DNA of 64,000 bases from an uncultured Muribaculaceae bacterium (GTDB taxonomy: Bacteria; Bacteroidota; Bacteroidia; Bacteroidales; Muribaculaceae): the NCBI GenBank assembly GCA_910584055.1, contig CAJTZS010000017.1, forward strand, positions 1 to 64,000. Direction: 5' to 3'. A program made the translations under genes and the position numbers. Shown piece after piece: positions 35,343-45,584 of this stretch (its first letter is position 1; each line of letters opens with the position of its first letter). Below the pieces are notes generated by a model. The model was not told the origin of the DNA. It saw only the letters and a program-made list of their open reading frames with translations, and searched no databases.

Positions 35343-37514
35343 TTATTTGATGAGAACTTTTGTTACTTTCTCACCCTGACGACGGATGTATATGCCTTTG
35401 GCGGGATTTTTAACGCGGAGTCCCTCGAGAGTATAATATTCTGCAGGAGTTTCGTTCTCTTCAACCGACTCAATTCCGGAAGACTGTACCAACTCGAATT
35501 TAACCGGGTGTAGTTGCTTTCTTGAAAGTCCCGCTCCTGTTCCGTCAACAACGAATGTTACATCATATGTCCCTGCGGCCATATTGTCAAAATCGAATAA
35601 CTTGCGGAATCGGATGCTTGTATTTGGAGTCTCGTTTCTGCCATCGACTTCGGTGTATGTACCATATAGGTCGTTATTCTCATCCGGGGAGATCCCGTTC
35701 TCAAATTTAACATTCTTGATTATATAAAGACCATACATTTTAAGATCTTTGGTATTTTTAGCTTCAATAGACTCGAACGTTGCCGTCTCTGATGAAGGTT
35801 CAGGAGCCTTAACTACAGAAGCGTGGCTCTCTTTCAATGTAGCCGATTTATAGATGGCGGTCCATCCTGCGGGAATCACGTCTCCTGCTGAATAGTCAGG
35901 AACATCATCACCGATAAGTAGCATCGGTTCTCCATTTGACACGACATAAGTATGCTTATAAGTAGCTGTACGTTGTAATGTAACTGTTGATGGGAAGTTG
36001 ATTTTTGCAGTAATTTTATTGTTTAGTGCAGTAAATTCGCTCCAAGAGTTTACAACTGCCGTGACATTGAGTTTGTATGAAGCCTGGGTAGCTCTATATT
36101 GATTGTCGCCCGCGAAACGAGCCGTAATTGAGGTCTGCCCCGCACCTACGAGTGTAACTTTACCGTCTTCACTAACCGTGGCTACTGCGGGATCGGATGA
36201 AGTGTATGTAATTTCAAGGCCGTCAACGCTGCATGTAAGTTTGGGTGCCGTGAACTCCTCGCCTACAACAGCACTTGCGGTTTCAGCATCAAAAGAAAGT
36301 TCTACGGGCTTCTTTGCCCCTCCTTCCTTGACGGTAATTGACTTGACATAGAGATTGTTCGTGGCCTTGAGGACGATGCTTTCAAGTTTCTTGCCGTCGA
36401 GATCGAAACTGAGGTCCACGTCATTATCCATATCGGTCAGCTCTTCCGATTCCAGATCATTGTTCAGGACAACCTTCGTCGGGTCTTTGTACATGCCGGA
36501 ACGCTTACGTGCCTTTACTACAATTGAAGTGGCGGCGACCTGTCCGCTTTCACTGAGGTTGACGGTGAGAACCCGGTTCCTGTCCAGACGAAGTCCGAAC
36601 TTGCCGGCACCCGGCGTTGACATGGCGCTGTAGGGAATGCTTGCAATATACTCCTTGCCGGATGTCACCTGCTCAAGAGCCTGTCCCTCGGCATTGAAGT
36701 AGCTGTCGGCTTCAGCGTTGGCGAACTCGATTGTGTATGAAGGAGCATAAGTTACGGTAATTGACTTGACATAGAGATTGTTCGTGGCTTTGAGGACGAT
36801 GCTTTCAAGTTTCTTGCCGTCGAGATCGAAACTGAGGTCCACATCATTATCCATATCGGTCAGCTCTTCCGATTCCAGATCATTGTTCAGGACAACCTTC
36901 GTCGGGTCTTTGTACATGCCGGAACGCTTACGTGCCTTTACTACAATTGAAGTGGCGGCGACCTGTCCGCTTTCACTGAGGTTGACGGTGAGAACCCGGT
37001 TCCTGTCCAGACGAAGTCCGAACTTGCCGGCACCCGGCGTTGACATGGCGCTGTAGGGAATGCTTGCAATATACTCCTTGCCGGATGTCACCTGCTCAAG
37101 AGCCTGTCCCTCGGCATTGAAGTAGCTGTCGGCTTCAGCGTTGGCGAACTCGATTGTGTATGAAGGAACATAAGTTACGGTAATTGACTTGACATAGAGA
37201 TTGTTCGTGGCTTTGAAGACGATGCTTTCAAGTTTCTTGCCGTCGAGATCGAAACTGAGGTCTACGTCATTATCCATATCGGTCAGCTCCTCCGATTCCA
37301 GATCATTGTTCAGGACAACCTTCGTCGGGTCTTTGTACATGCCGGAACGCTTACGTGCCTTTACTACAATTGAAGTGGCGGCGACCTGTCCGCTTTCACT
37401 GAGGTTGACGGTGAGAACCCGGTTCCTGTCCAGACGAAGTCCGAACTTGCCGGCACCCGGCGTTGACATGGCGCTGTAGGGAATGCTTGCAATATACTCC
37501 TTGCCGGATGTCAC
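35343..37514 (-). CDS. Secreted-type tandem-repeat protein with Ig-like domain, 5' end lost
   Basis: The frame encodes 723 residues from a GTG at 37514. It consists of three nearly identical units of 141 residues (boundaries set by SYTIEFANAEAD), then a bacterial Ig-like (Big2) domain (SVDGLEITYTSSDPAVATVS), a further beta-rich region and a C-terminal segment YYTLEGLRVKNPAKGIYI like those ending exported proteins of Muribaculaceae and Prevotella. Unit-like sequence continues upstream of the GTG to about 37575, but an in-frame TAG follows about 20 bases further and no ATG or signal peptide exists. As sequenced the protein could not be exported. Function unknown; a cell-surface or glycan-binding role is a guess from the domains. 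Confidence 0.7.
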   Translation of the reverse strand: MTSGKEYIASIPYSAMSTPGAGKFGLRLDRNRVLTVNLSESGQVAATSIVVKARKRSGMYKDPTKVVLNNDLESEELTDMDNDVDLSFDLDGKKLESIVFKATNNLYVKSITVTYVPSYTIEFANAEADSYFNAEGQALEQVTSGKEYIASIPYSAMSTPGAGKFGLRLDRNRVLTVNLSESGQVAATSIVVKARKRSGMYKDPTKVVLNNDLESEELTDMDNDVDLSFDLDGKKLESIVLKATNNLYVKSITVTYAPSYTIEFANAEADSYFNAEGQALEQVTSGKEYIASIPYSAMSTPGAGKFGLRLDRNRVLTVNLSESGQVAATSIVVKARKRSGMYKDPTKVVLNNDLESEELTDMDNDVDLSFDLDGKKLESIVLKATNNLYVKSITVKEGGAKKPVELSFDAETASAVVGEEFTAPKLTCSVDGLEITYTSSDPAVATVSEDGKVTLVGAGQTSITARFAGDNQYRATQASYKLNVTAVVNSWSEFTALNNKITAKINFPSTVTLQRTATYKHTYVVSNGEPMLLIGDDVPDYSAGDVIPAGWTAIYKSATLKESHASVVKAPEPSSETATFESIEAKNTKDLKMYGLYIIKNVKFENGISPDENNDLYGTYTEVDGRNETPNTSIRFRKLFDFDNMAAGTYDVTFVVDGTGAGLSRKQLHPVKFELVQSSGIESVEENETPAEYYTLEGLRVKNPAKGIYIRRQGEKVTKVLIK

Positions 37515-37580
37515 CTGCTCAAGAGCCTGTCCCTCGGCATTGAAGTAGTTGTCGGCTTCCGCATTGGCGAACTCGATTGT
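36331..37580 (-). repeat. Three tandem 423-bp repeats
   Basis: The period is exactly 423 bp: matching points fall at 36355, 36778 and 37201. Copies differ by only a handful of bases, mostly silent or conservative. The outermost copy (upstream in the gene) ends at about 37580, where similarity stops and SusC-type sequence begins. Such identity implies recent duplication or gene conversion, and the copy number could be variable or misassembled. Confidence 0.9.
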
Positions 37581-37620
37581 GTACGATTTATTAAAAAAGC
37601 GCTACATTAATTGGCTGTAT

Positions 37621-40600
37621 ATGTTAAGCTGTCCCGCTATGGCAGCATGCCTATTAATGTCAATGAGCATCCCTCAGGCAATGGCGATAGAACAAAAAGT
37701 GTCGACATCTTCCACCAAAACCAGAACTAAGACGGTTGCGATAAGAGGTATTGTTGTAGAATCGGGGGGTGAGCCTATCCCCGGAGCTACGGTTGTCCTA
37801 AAAGGGACCAAAACAGGAGTTATGACAGATGCCGATGGTAACTTCTCTCTTCCTGTGGGTAGCTCGACGAAGGAATATACCATTACTGTATCATCTGTCG
37901 GAATGGAACCGGTAACCATGAAGACGGTCGCAGGCAAACCTGTAAAGGTTGCGCTTAAAAGCAACAGTACGCTCGATGAGCTTGTGGTCGAAACCGGTTA
38001 CAGCACCCTTCCGAGAAAAGACATGGTCGGGGCGTTCACCACAGTCAAGGCCGAGGATGTGATGATGCCGGCATTCACCTCAATTGACCAGATGCTTCAA
38101 GGGAAAATATCCGGAATGATTGTCACAAATTCCTCAACACGCGTTGGGTCGAAACCGTCGATAACCATCCGAGGCACTTCTACCATTATGGGAAATACCG
38201 ATCCTCTTTGGGTAGTTGACGGTATCATTCAGAGCGATCCATTATCGATTGACGCAAGCTCTGCTTTGACCGAAGATATGCGCAACATCATCACCAATCA
38301 GATATCATGGCTTAATCCTCAAGATATTGAGACAATCACTGTGCTTAAGGATGCTTCAGCAACCGCAATATATGGTTCCAAGGCATCTAACGGCGTGATT
38401 GTCATTACTACAAAAAAAGGTTCATCGGAACGCACAAGTGTGAGTTATACTGGAAATGTTTCGGTGAGGATGAGACCTAATTATTCAATGTTCAACTATA
38501 TGAACTCATTGGAGCGTATCCGGTTCAGTAAGGAAGCATATGAGGCAGGATGCCGCTATCAGACAGAACCGATTCCTCAGCCTTACAGCTACGAAGGTCT
38601 TATGGCAATGTATAACAAGCGTATGATCAATGAGTCTGAGTTTGCACGTAATCTTGAATTTCTTGAAACCGGGAACACGGACTGGTTTGGTCTGCTCCTA
38701 CGGAATTCCGTAAGTACAAACCACAATGTGAGCGTTTCAGGGGGTACGAAGAAAGTGACTTATAACGCTTCAGTCGGTTATAACCTGACGAACGGGACGG
38801 AGAAAGGGGATGACCAGAATCGTCTGACGACACGATTGGTGGTCAATTCGCAGATTTCAAACAGAGTACGTCTGAGTTTCAGTGTTAATGGCACGAATTC
38901 CAATTCCAATAGCTTCGGTCCGGGTGTCTCTCCCGAGAGCTATGCACGGTCCACGCCACGCTCTGTGCCGGCATATGATATGGAAGGGAAGCCGGTTTAC
39001 TATGACAATTATTACACCTATTCCTTAAATTCACGCGATGCCGGCAAACTCCGTTATGGTTACAACATATTCAATGAAATCAATAACAGTTACTCGAAAA
39101 ACAAATCTTCATCCTATAGCTTTTCTTTGAATCTTGATGTAAAGATCTTTGACTGGCTAACATATCAGCTGGTCGGTAATGTAAACACAAGTTCAAACAC
39201 CACGGACGTATATGATGGAGAGACAACGAGTTATATTGAAAGGAATTACAGGGGCTACCCTGCAGGTACCGAAAAGTCGGGTTCTGAGAAATTCAATGCA
39301 GCATTGATGCCGTTCGGCGGTCTTTTACGAGTCAACAACTCGCGCTCCACGTCATACGATATGCAGCATAAGTTCGTCTTCCAGAAAACATTCAACGACA
39401 TACACCGGTTCAATGCCATGGCTGCGTTCCAGATGCGGTCGGTTACAAGCAAAAGCAGCAGCACCGCTATGTTCGGTTATGAGCCCAACCGCGGTGAAAT
39501 CATTGTGAGTCCGACTTATCCCAAAGACATTGTTCCCATAGGAGGGACCTCCACTGTTAACTGGGGTGCACTTGACTATCTGTATGATATGAGCGGACTG
39601 AAGAGCTATAATTATACAAGCAACTATCTTTCATTTTTTGCCACTCTCGCATACTCTCTCAAGGATACATATGTCTTCAACGCCAATGTGCGTCAGGATG
39701 CGTCAAACCGTTTCGGTCAGGATACAAACCACCGTTTCAATCCTACATATTCGTTCGGTTTCAATTGGCGCATGGGGCAGATGGGTTTTGTCAGAGACTA
39801 TCTGTCTTGGCTCAACGTGCTCAACCTGCGTGCCACATATGGTATTCAAGGCAATGTGGTGCAGTCAATAAGTCCTGACCTTATTGCCCGTTATGGCGGC
39901 CTGTTAGGCGGTTACAATGAGTTTTATACCAGTATATCAAGCCTTCCGAATCCATATCTGAAATGGGAGAGTACCAGGTCCTGGAATTTCGGTCTGGACC
40001 TCCAGTTCCTCAAAGGCGTTACGTTAAACATCGAATACTATGGCAGGCGGTCAAACGTGATTGTCCGCCAACCGATCCCGGAGGAATATGGTATGAAGAA
40101 TATGCCATTGAATGGTGGCATAATATACAACGAGGGTGTTGAGGCTACATTGAACTTCACTCCGTTCCATTCCAAAGATTTTGCATGGACAATCGGTATC
40201 AACGCATCGAAAAACTGGAACCGAGTCGGTAACAATGATAATCTGGTTCGAGCAGACCAGACAACCAAGAACGACTATCTGCAAGGCAGCACTAACCGGA
40301 TGCTGCGCAGCGGATACCCACTGTCAAGCTTTTGGTCATATTCATTTGCCGGGCTGGATCCCAAAACAGGTTATCCGACATTCAACAAGATAGATTCGGA
40401 AGAGACGGACAAGAATATAGATCCTCTTACGTTCCTCGTTTATTCAGGTCAGACCACACCATATTTCACGGGAGGTATAAATACCCGTATCCGTTGGCGC
40501 GAGTTTTCTCTTTCAGCAAATTTCGCAGCCTTATTAGGTGCCAAGAAACGTCTTACGAACCCATACGGCCAGTTTACCAACGGCAAGCTGCCGAGTCCAT

Positions 40601-40997
40601 ACGCGCAAGTGTCACGTCAGCTCAACGACAGGTGGAAGCAGCCCGGTGATGAAAATCATACAAACATACCGGCGTTATACACCTCCGTGATATCTAACGA
40701 CATCAACCTGCCTTTGCCTGACGGTACGATATCCAACAACCGTTATTCAATGTGGGCAGATTCAGATGCCCGTGTTGCGGATGCTTCGTTCCTTCGCTGC
40801 ACGCAGATTTCCCTTACATATTATCTACCCAATAAAATATGTGAAAAATTTCGGGCCAAGAGCTGTTCCTTCAGTGCCAATGTCAACAACCTTTTTGTAA
40901 TTGCCAGCAAGGAATGGAATGGAATGGATTTGACCCGGAACTCGGCGAGAGCGTCCATCCCAAGGTATTCTCTTTCGGTCTCAGTATTAGCTTCTAA
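37621..40997 (+). CDS. SusC-family TonB-dependent transporter, 5' end uncertain and frameshifted at 3' end
   Basis: Outer-membrane importer of about 1125 residues. The signal peptide runs through CLLMSMSIPQAMA, then a carboxypeptidase-like domain (GGEPIPGATVVLKGTKTGVMTDADGNF), a plug (LVVETGYS, QMLQGKISGM, DPLWVVDGI, LKDASATAIYGSKASNGVI) and the barrel. The natural start seems lost: the signal's basic part KKRYINW lies upstream of the first ATG (37621), and only GTG 37579 could include it. At 40911-40925 GGAAT occurs three times. With two copies the frame would read EWNGFDPELG and end SFGLSISF at TAA 40995-40997, a canonical SusC terminus. As given, the frame instead runs through SusD to 42534. 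Confidence 0.8.
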
Positions 40998-41001
40998 AAA
41001 C

Positions 41002-42534
41002 ATGAAAACAACATTTATAAAAGGTATAACGGCATTATTAATAATGTCAACGTTTTCCAGCTGCGACTTCCTTGAACCGAAGGCCGTCAGCGAGTTCGTG
41101 CCCAAGGATGCAAAGTCGCTAAATGAATTGCTTCTCGGCAATGCCTACCCACGCAAGGACAAACAGCGTTTTAACCTGTTTCTTAACTTAATGGACGATG
41201 ATGTGTCGGCCGCACCGTATCAAGTTCCTCCTATCGGTCTGGATGCAAATCGTTTCCTGGCTCCTTATTCATGGCAACCAAATGTTTATGCACTATTGAG
41301 TCAGAGTGATATAACTAATTCGGACATCTACATGCCATATTATGAACTTATCTTGGGTTGCAACGCCGTGCTCGACTATATCGGGCAGGTAAGCGACACG
41401 CAGGAGAATATAGATTTAGTGCTCGCCCAGGCTCATGCGCTTCGCGCTTTCCACTATTTCAAGCTTGTAAACATATTCGCCAAACCATATAACGTGGATC
41501 CAGATGCCCCGGGCGTTCCCCTGAAGAAGACATCGCAGATAGAACAACGCCTGTTGTCGCGGGCCAGTGTCCGGGAAGTGTATGATTTCATATTGTCGGA
41601 ACTTTCTGAGGCTGAGAAACTATACAAGGGTTTGTCTGATGTTCCATATTGGAGTGATGATGCCCGTACGAGTCTCCCTATGGTGTACTTGCTCTTTTCA
41701 CGTGCTTACCTTTATATGGAAAACTGGGAGAAAGCTGCGGAGTATGCGAAATTGGTTATTGATGATAACCGTTTTGCACTTAATGATCTCAACAACATAC
41801 CTGAATATGATTCAACAGGCGTGCTCTGCTACAATAATTTCCATTCATACACCACATCTTCAGAAACGATTTGGGTATACGGCAACCTTGAAGACTATGT
41901 AGGATGGGCGGCCGACAACATGTCGTATAATCACGCATTCTTCCGCGCATCGCCGGAACTAATGAATTCTTTCGAGCCTGGGGATCTCCGCAGTTCCCGT
42001 TATATTACGCGTAGCCGCCTGCGTGTAGACGGCGAATATATGCCTCATGCATTTGGCAAGGTGAACATGCAGAGTGACGCTTACTACCTCACCCTTATAG
42101 ATATCTTTACTTTCGGACGCAGTTCCCGACTCGCAGAGGCATATCTCAATTATGCGGAAGCAGAAGCGATGCTCGGAGGTGACGGCATAGCAAAATCTGT
42201 CAAGACATTGAACGATCTTCGCCGCAAGCGCTTCTCCCGCGAGTCTTATACCGATGCGGCACCTTCCGAACAAAGGGCACTTATCAAATTCCTGAGGGAG
42301 GAACGTCGTCGCGAATTATGCTTTGAAGATTTCCGTTGGTATGATTTACGTCGGTGGGGAATGCCGGAAATAAAACATGTATGGTACACCGGTGAGAATA
42401 CAGGTGTGGAATATACACTCACTCAAGGCGATCCGCAATACACTATACCATTCCCGGATGTGGCTATCGAACAAAATTCCGCCCTTGTGCAGAATCCCCT
42501 CGGTCCCGCGCCACGTCCAAGCGTTTCACTCTAA
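41002..42534 (+). CDS. SusD/RagB-family outer-membrane lipoprotein
   Basis: Substrate-capturing lid of the SusC transporter, 510 residues from ATG 41002. The lipoprotein signal ends in lipobox SSC (Cys20). SusD features include LNELLLGNAYPR, AHALRAFHYFKLVNIFAKPY (TPR helix), LPMVYLLFSRAYLYMENWEKA, and the C-terminal LREERRRELCFEDFRWYDLRRW. The ATG is four bases after the SusC stop as restored, the usual spacing. In the sequenced frame it is fused to SusC without a stop, but it keeps its own start and signal and could still be made separately. With surrounding protease genes, peptide ligands (as in RagAB) are likelier than glycans; that is inference. Confidence 0.92.
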   Translation: MKTTFIKGITALLIMSTFSSCDFLEPKAVSEFVPKDAKSLNELLLGNAYPRKDKQRFNLFLNLMDDDVSAAPYQVPPIGLDANRFLAPYSWQPNVYALLSQSDITNSDIYMPYYELILGCNAVLDYIGQVSDTQENIDLVLAQAHALRAFHYFKLVNIFAKPYNVDPDAPGVPLKKTSQIEQRLLSRASVREVYDFILSELSEAEKLYKGLSDVPYWSDDARTSLPMVYLLFSRAYLYMENWEKAAEYAKLVIDDNRFALNDLNNIPEYDSTGVLCYNNFHSYTTSSETIWVYGNLEDYVGWAADNMSYNHAFFRASPELMNSFEPGDLRSSRYITRSRLRVDGEYMPHAFGKVNMQSDAYYLTLIDIFTFGRSSRLAEAYLNYAEAEAMLGGDGIAKSVKTLNDLRRKRFSRESYTDAAPSEQRALIKFLREERRRELCFEDFRWYDLRRWGMPEIKHVWYTGENTGVEYTLTQGDPQYTIPFPDVAIEQNSALVQNPLGPAPRPSVSL

Positions 42535-42544
42535 AAATGTAATT

Positions 42545-43540
42545 ATGAAATTCAAAAAATTTTTAATTGCTCTCACATTATGCTTGATTATGTCTTCCTG
42601 TTCTGAGGAAGATAAGATAACCCCGTCGGGCGATTACTCTGTGGTGCGGTTCGAATTTCCTTAGGGCAATAATGATTTCGACAATGAATTGGTAGAAATT
42701 CATGACAAATACGGAATTTACGTAATCTATAAGGATATAACCATGCAGGACTTGAACCGTAAATGGACATCAGTCGGCACCGACAATACATTCTATGGCA
42801 ACGATGTGCCCGACGGGGATATGCCTTTTTATATGGACTTCCTCAAGAACCGTATATTCAAGCATATTGGAGTAGAGGGTGTCAATTCTGTTTTCCCTGT
42901 AAAGGTTTATCTGATGGAAAATTTCCGTGCACTACCGTATGGCATGGAAGATAATGAAGATCTTGATAATCCAGGTACAGGTACAGGGAGCGGTGCCAAC
43001 GACTATGGAGACAAGGTAAGTAAATATTTTCAACCGATGAAAACAAACGGTTTCGATTACTGGACAATAAGTTTCAGGAAATCTGAGATAGAAGGGCGTA
43101 ATCCGGAAGGACCCAAGCGCATTGCCGCCACGATATTCTATAAAGTGCTTTATGAAGCCATCCGTAACGGGAAGTATTCAGAACCCGAAAATTTCCGTGA
43201 CGGCATAGATTTCGAGACAAAGCTTGTAGACTCAAAACACACCCGTGACGAAAACTGTCCTCTCAATCGCGGGATTCCTATATATATAACCGAACATTTC
43301 GGCACTTTAAACAGCCAGTTTGAAATCGAAGGGACTTATTATATTAGTGAGTATCGCAAAGGTGGAACACGCGACCTTTTCTTCCAATATATCCGCACGG
43401 CACTCTATTACACTCCAGAGGAATTTGTCAAAAAGTATCCTGTTCGCTATTATCCATTGCTGAATGAGAAATACAATCTGGTTCTTGAATATTTCCTCTC
43501 AAATGGTGTTGATCTTGCGTCAATGGCAGCTGGCAGATAA
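42545..43540 (+). pseudogene. Zinc-peptidase-like SusCD-linked lipoprotein with in-frame amber stop
   Basis: From ATG 42545 the frame encodes a lipoprotein signal (lipobox SSC) and then TAG at 42662-42664. The same frame continues without further stops to 43540 (FEFP-stop-GNNDFDNELVEIHDKYGIYVIYKD). The whole resembles the putative zinc-binding metallopeptidase lipoproteins (PF15890-like) that often follow SusD genes, with a Gln codon CAG turned into TAG as the simplest explanation. The expected HExxH motif is not present; the corresponding region reads ATIFYKVLYEAIR, so even an intact product would be non-catalytic, perhaps a binding protein. A shorter product could start at GTG 42689 but would have no export signal. 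Confidence 0.78.
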
Positions 43541-43556
43541 GAATAACTTCTAAAAT

Positions 43557-44642
43557 ATGAAGAAGCTTATATATGTTTTATCCTTTGCGCTGATGGTTAT
43601 CCTTGAAGGGTCGCCGGTTTCCGCGCAGGTTGAGAACGAGGGGATCCGTTTTGACAGTATTTCCTTTGCCGAAGCTTGTGCCAAGGCAAAAATGGAGAAT
43701 AAGTTGGTGTTTATCGACTGCTATGTCAAAACATGTGCTCCATGCAAAATGATGTCGCGCAAGGTATTTCCCCAGAAAATATGCGGTGATTACTTTAACA
43801 GCCGTTTCATAAATCTGATGAAGGATATGGATGAAGGAGAGGGACCCGAATTGCGTGACCGTTATGGCGTGAAGGTTTATCCTACATTCCTGTTCATAGC
43901 GCCCGACGGTGATATGGTGCTGAAATATGGAGCGGGAGCAGAAAAAAACGCGGAGCGATTTGTATCCAACATAGAAAATGCCCTCAAGGCAATGGAAATG
44001 TATACTGAATATTCATACGGACGTAATGATATTGCATTTCTTGGAGACCTTGTTTCCAGACTTCTCAAGTTTGACATCCGCATTGCCGGAGAAGTAATTG
44101 ACAAAAGTCTTGCGGATGCTCCGGCCGAAGTCTTTGCAGATTCTGTCATATGGGAGGCTTTGCCAAAGAGCATCAATCGCACTGATGGCCCGGCATTCCG
44201 GCGCATGTTCGATATCAGGAAGCAGATCGGCGACATTACAGGAAGAGACTCAATTCTCGGAGCACTTGTAAAAACCTATTCAGACGAGTTTACGTATCGT
44301 CAGCATGACTGGTATGATTACAACCGGAGGGTCAATGACCTTTCGATATTATGCGCAGAAAACGCTCCGGGAGCAGTGGCATTAAGATGCAAGGTGCTCT
44401 TCTTTGGAGAAATTAAACGGAAAGGAAGTGTGCGGGCTGTTATCGATGCTCTTGAAATGCTGAAGAATTCCGAAGTTGACCAGACGTCTCTGGCCGATGC
44501 GCTTATGCAGCTCAGAGGAGTGGGGGGGATAGTAACCACCCAATCCGAAAGAGATGCGGTTCGTGCGGGCCTGACAGATTTACTGAAAGGATTGGAAGGC
44601 ACAAATAGAACCAAGATTGAAAGAATCATAGCGACATTATAA
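43557..44642 (+). CDS. Exported thioredoxin-fold protein
   Basis: Protein of 361 residues with a signal peptide (cleavage near SPVSAQ, residue 24) and a thioredoxin-like domain at about 30-150. The redox motif is Cys60-Ala-Pro-Cys63, and the cis-proline is in VKVYPTFLF. The C-terminal 200 residues are helical and not recognised. It probably acts in the periplasm as a thiol oxidoreductase or isomerase for the exported proteases and lipoproteins of this operon. It lies 16 bases after the preceding gene. Confidence 0.82.
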   Translation: MKKLIYVLSFALMVILEGSPVSAQVENEGIRFDSISFAEACAKAKMENKLVFIDCYVKTCAPCKMMSRKVFPQKICGDYFNSRFINLMKDMDEGEGPELRDRYGVKVYPTFLFIAPDGDMVLKYGAGAEKNAERFVSNIENALKAMEMYTEYSYGRNDIAFLGDLVSRLLKFDIRIAGEVIDKSLADAPAEVFADSVIWEALPKSINRTDGPAFRRMFDIRKQIGDITGRDSILGALVKTYSDEFTYRQHDWYDYNRRVNDLSILCAENAPGAVALRCKVLFFGEIKRKGSVRAVIDALEMLKNSEVDQTSLADALMQLRGVGGIVTTQSERDAVRAGLTDLLKGLEGTNRTKIERIIATL

Positions 44643-44666
44643 GAACTTGTTAAAAAAGTTTATAAG

Positions 44667-45584
44667 ATGAGTATTAAGTTTGTTATTGCACTATTTGTCG
44701 TTATCCTCTCTCTCAGTGATGCATCGGGACAGAACAATCCCGACGCGCATCCGATTTTCCGCAGCGATGAGGCAAAAGTGCAGGCCAGCACTGCAAAGAT
44801 CCGAAAACTATTAAATGAGAATCCTTCGTTTTCAATAGATTCTGTCTGCGCTCATGTAACCGAAACACTTACAGAAGAATACATCGGGCATAAGGCAGAT
44901 CTCAAAAAGCCACTTAAAAGGAAACTTGACCCACGCAAGCTTTTTGAACTATGCAAATCAAGTTCGCTGCTATATTGTAAATATGAGCGCGATGCCAAGA
45001 ATCAGCGAGACTCCGCTTATACGGGCGCCTCGGCGGTAGCACTGACTGCCGATGGTATCTGCGCCACAAACTATCATGTAATAGCACCGATTGTACTCAA
45101 CGGCGCATTGGGCAAGAGCCCGACCGGTCAACTGGCACAGTTTATAATGGATTTCGAAGGATATGTATATCCGGTTGAGTCAATCATCTATACAGATCCT
45201 ATAAATGACTTGGCAATCATCAAGGTGAATCCCCTTGACAAGCCACTATCGGCTGCCCATATTGGCGGTGACGCCGCACCGGGGACACCTGCATATTGTC
45301 TTGCCAATCCAAGCGGCGCAACCTTTCATTTTACAGAAGGAATGGTGTCGAATGCTTCGGTTAAATCCGATATTTATACAGGACAATATAAATATATCCT
45401 TGACATAACGAGCGATTACGGACGCGGAGCGAGCGGCGGCCCTGTCTATGATGATTGCGGCAACCTCATCGGACTTGTAAGCTCCACATTCTCGCTCTAT
45501 GCTCGTCCTGATACTTACCGAAATTTACAGATGGTGTATAAATACTCAGTGCCAATTTTTTTAATTACCGAACGATTCAAATGA
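44667..45584 (+). CDS. Exported trypsin-like serine protease
   Basis: Protein of 305 residues with a signal peptide (about 1-21). A helical pro-region of about 95 residues precedes a chymotrypsin-fold protease domain. The triad is His137 in TNYHV, Asp181 in DPINDLAII and Ser257 in GASGGPV. It belongs to the S1/HtrA-like group but has no PDZ domain. The substrate is unknown; peptide generation for the SusCD importer, or activation of the neighbouring subtilase, are both possible. Its TGA stop overlaps the next gene's ATG by four bases. Confidence 0.87.
   Translation: MSIKFVIALFVVILSLSDASGQNNPDAHPIFRSDEAKVQASTAKIRKLLNENPSFSIDSVCAHVTETLTEEYIGHKADLKKPLKRKLDPRKLFELCKSSSLLYCKYERDAKNQRDSAYTGASAVALTADGICATNYHVIAPIVLNGALGKSPTGQLAQFIMDFEGYVYPVESIIYTDPINDLAIIKVNPLDKPLSAAHIGGDAAPGTPAYCLANPSGATFHFTEGMVSNASVKSDIYTGQYKYILDITSDYGRGASGGPVYDDCGNLIGLVSSTFSLYARPDTYRNLQMVYKYSVPIFLITERFK

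Noticed and set aside
36355..37479. Three identical 92-codon plus-strand frames
   Set aside because: They are antisense shadows of the tandem 423-bp repeats in the minus-strand gene.
37549..42534. A genuine 1661-residue SusC-SusD fusion protein
   Set aside because: The alternate frame gives a textbook SusC end and stop just before a complete SusD start and lipobox, so the fusion is best explained by the extra GGAAT unit.
42662..42664. Recoding of TAG to glutamine
   Set aside because: Such recoding is known from some phages of these hosts, but nothing phage-like is present. A single site is better explained by mutation, although absence of TAG as a stop elsewhere in the window keeps it open.
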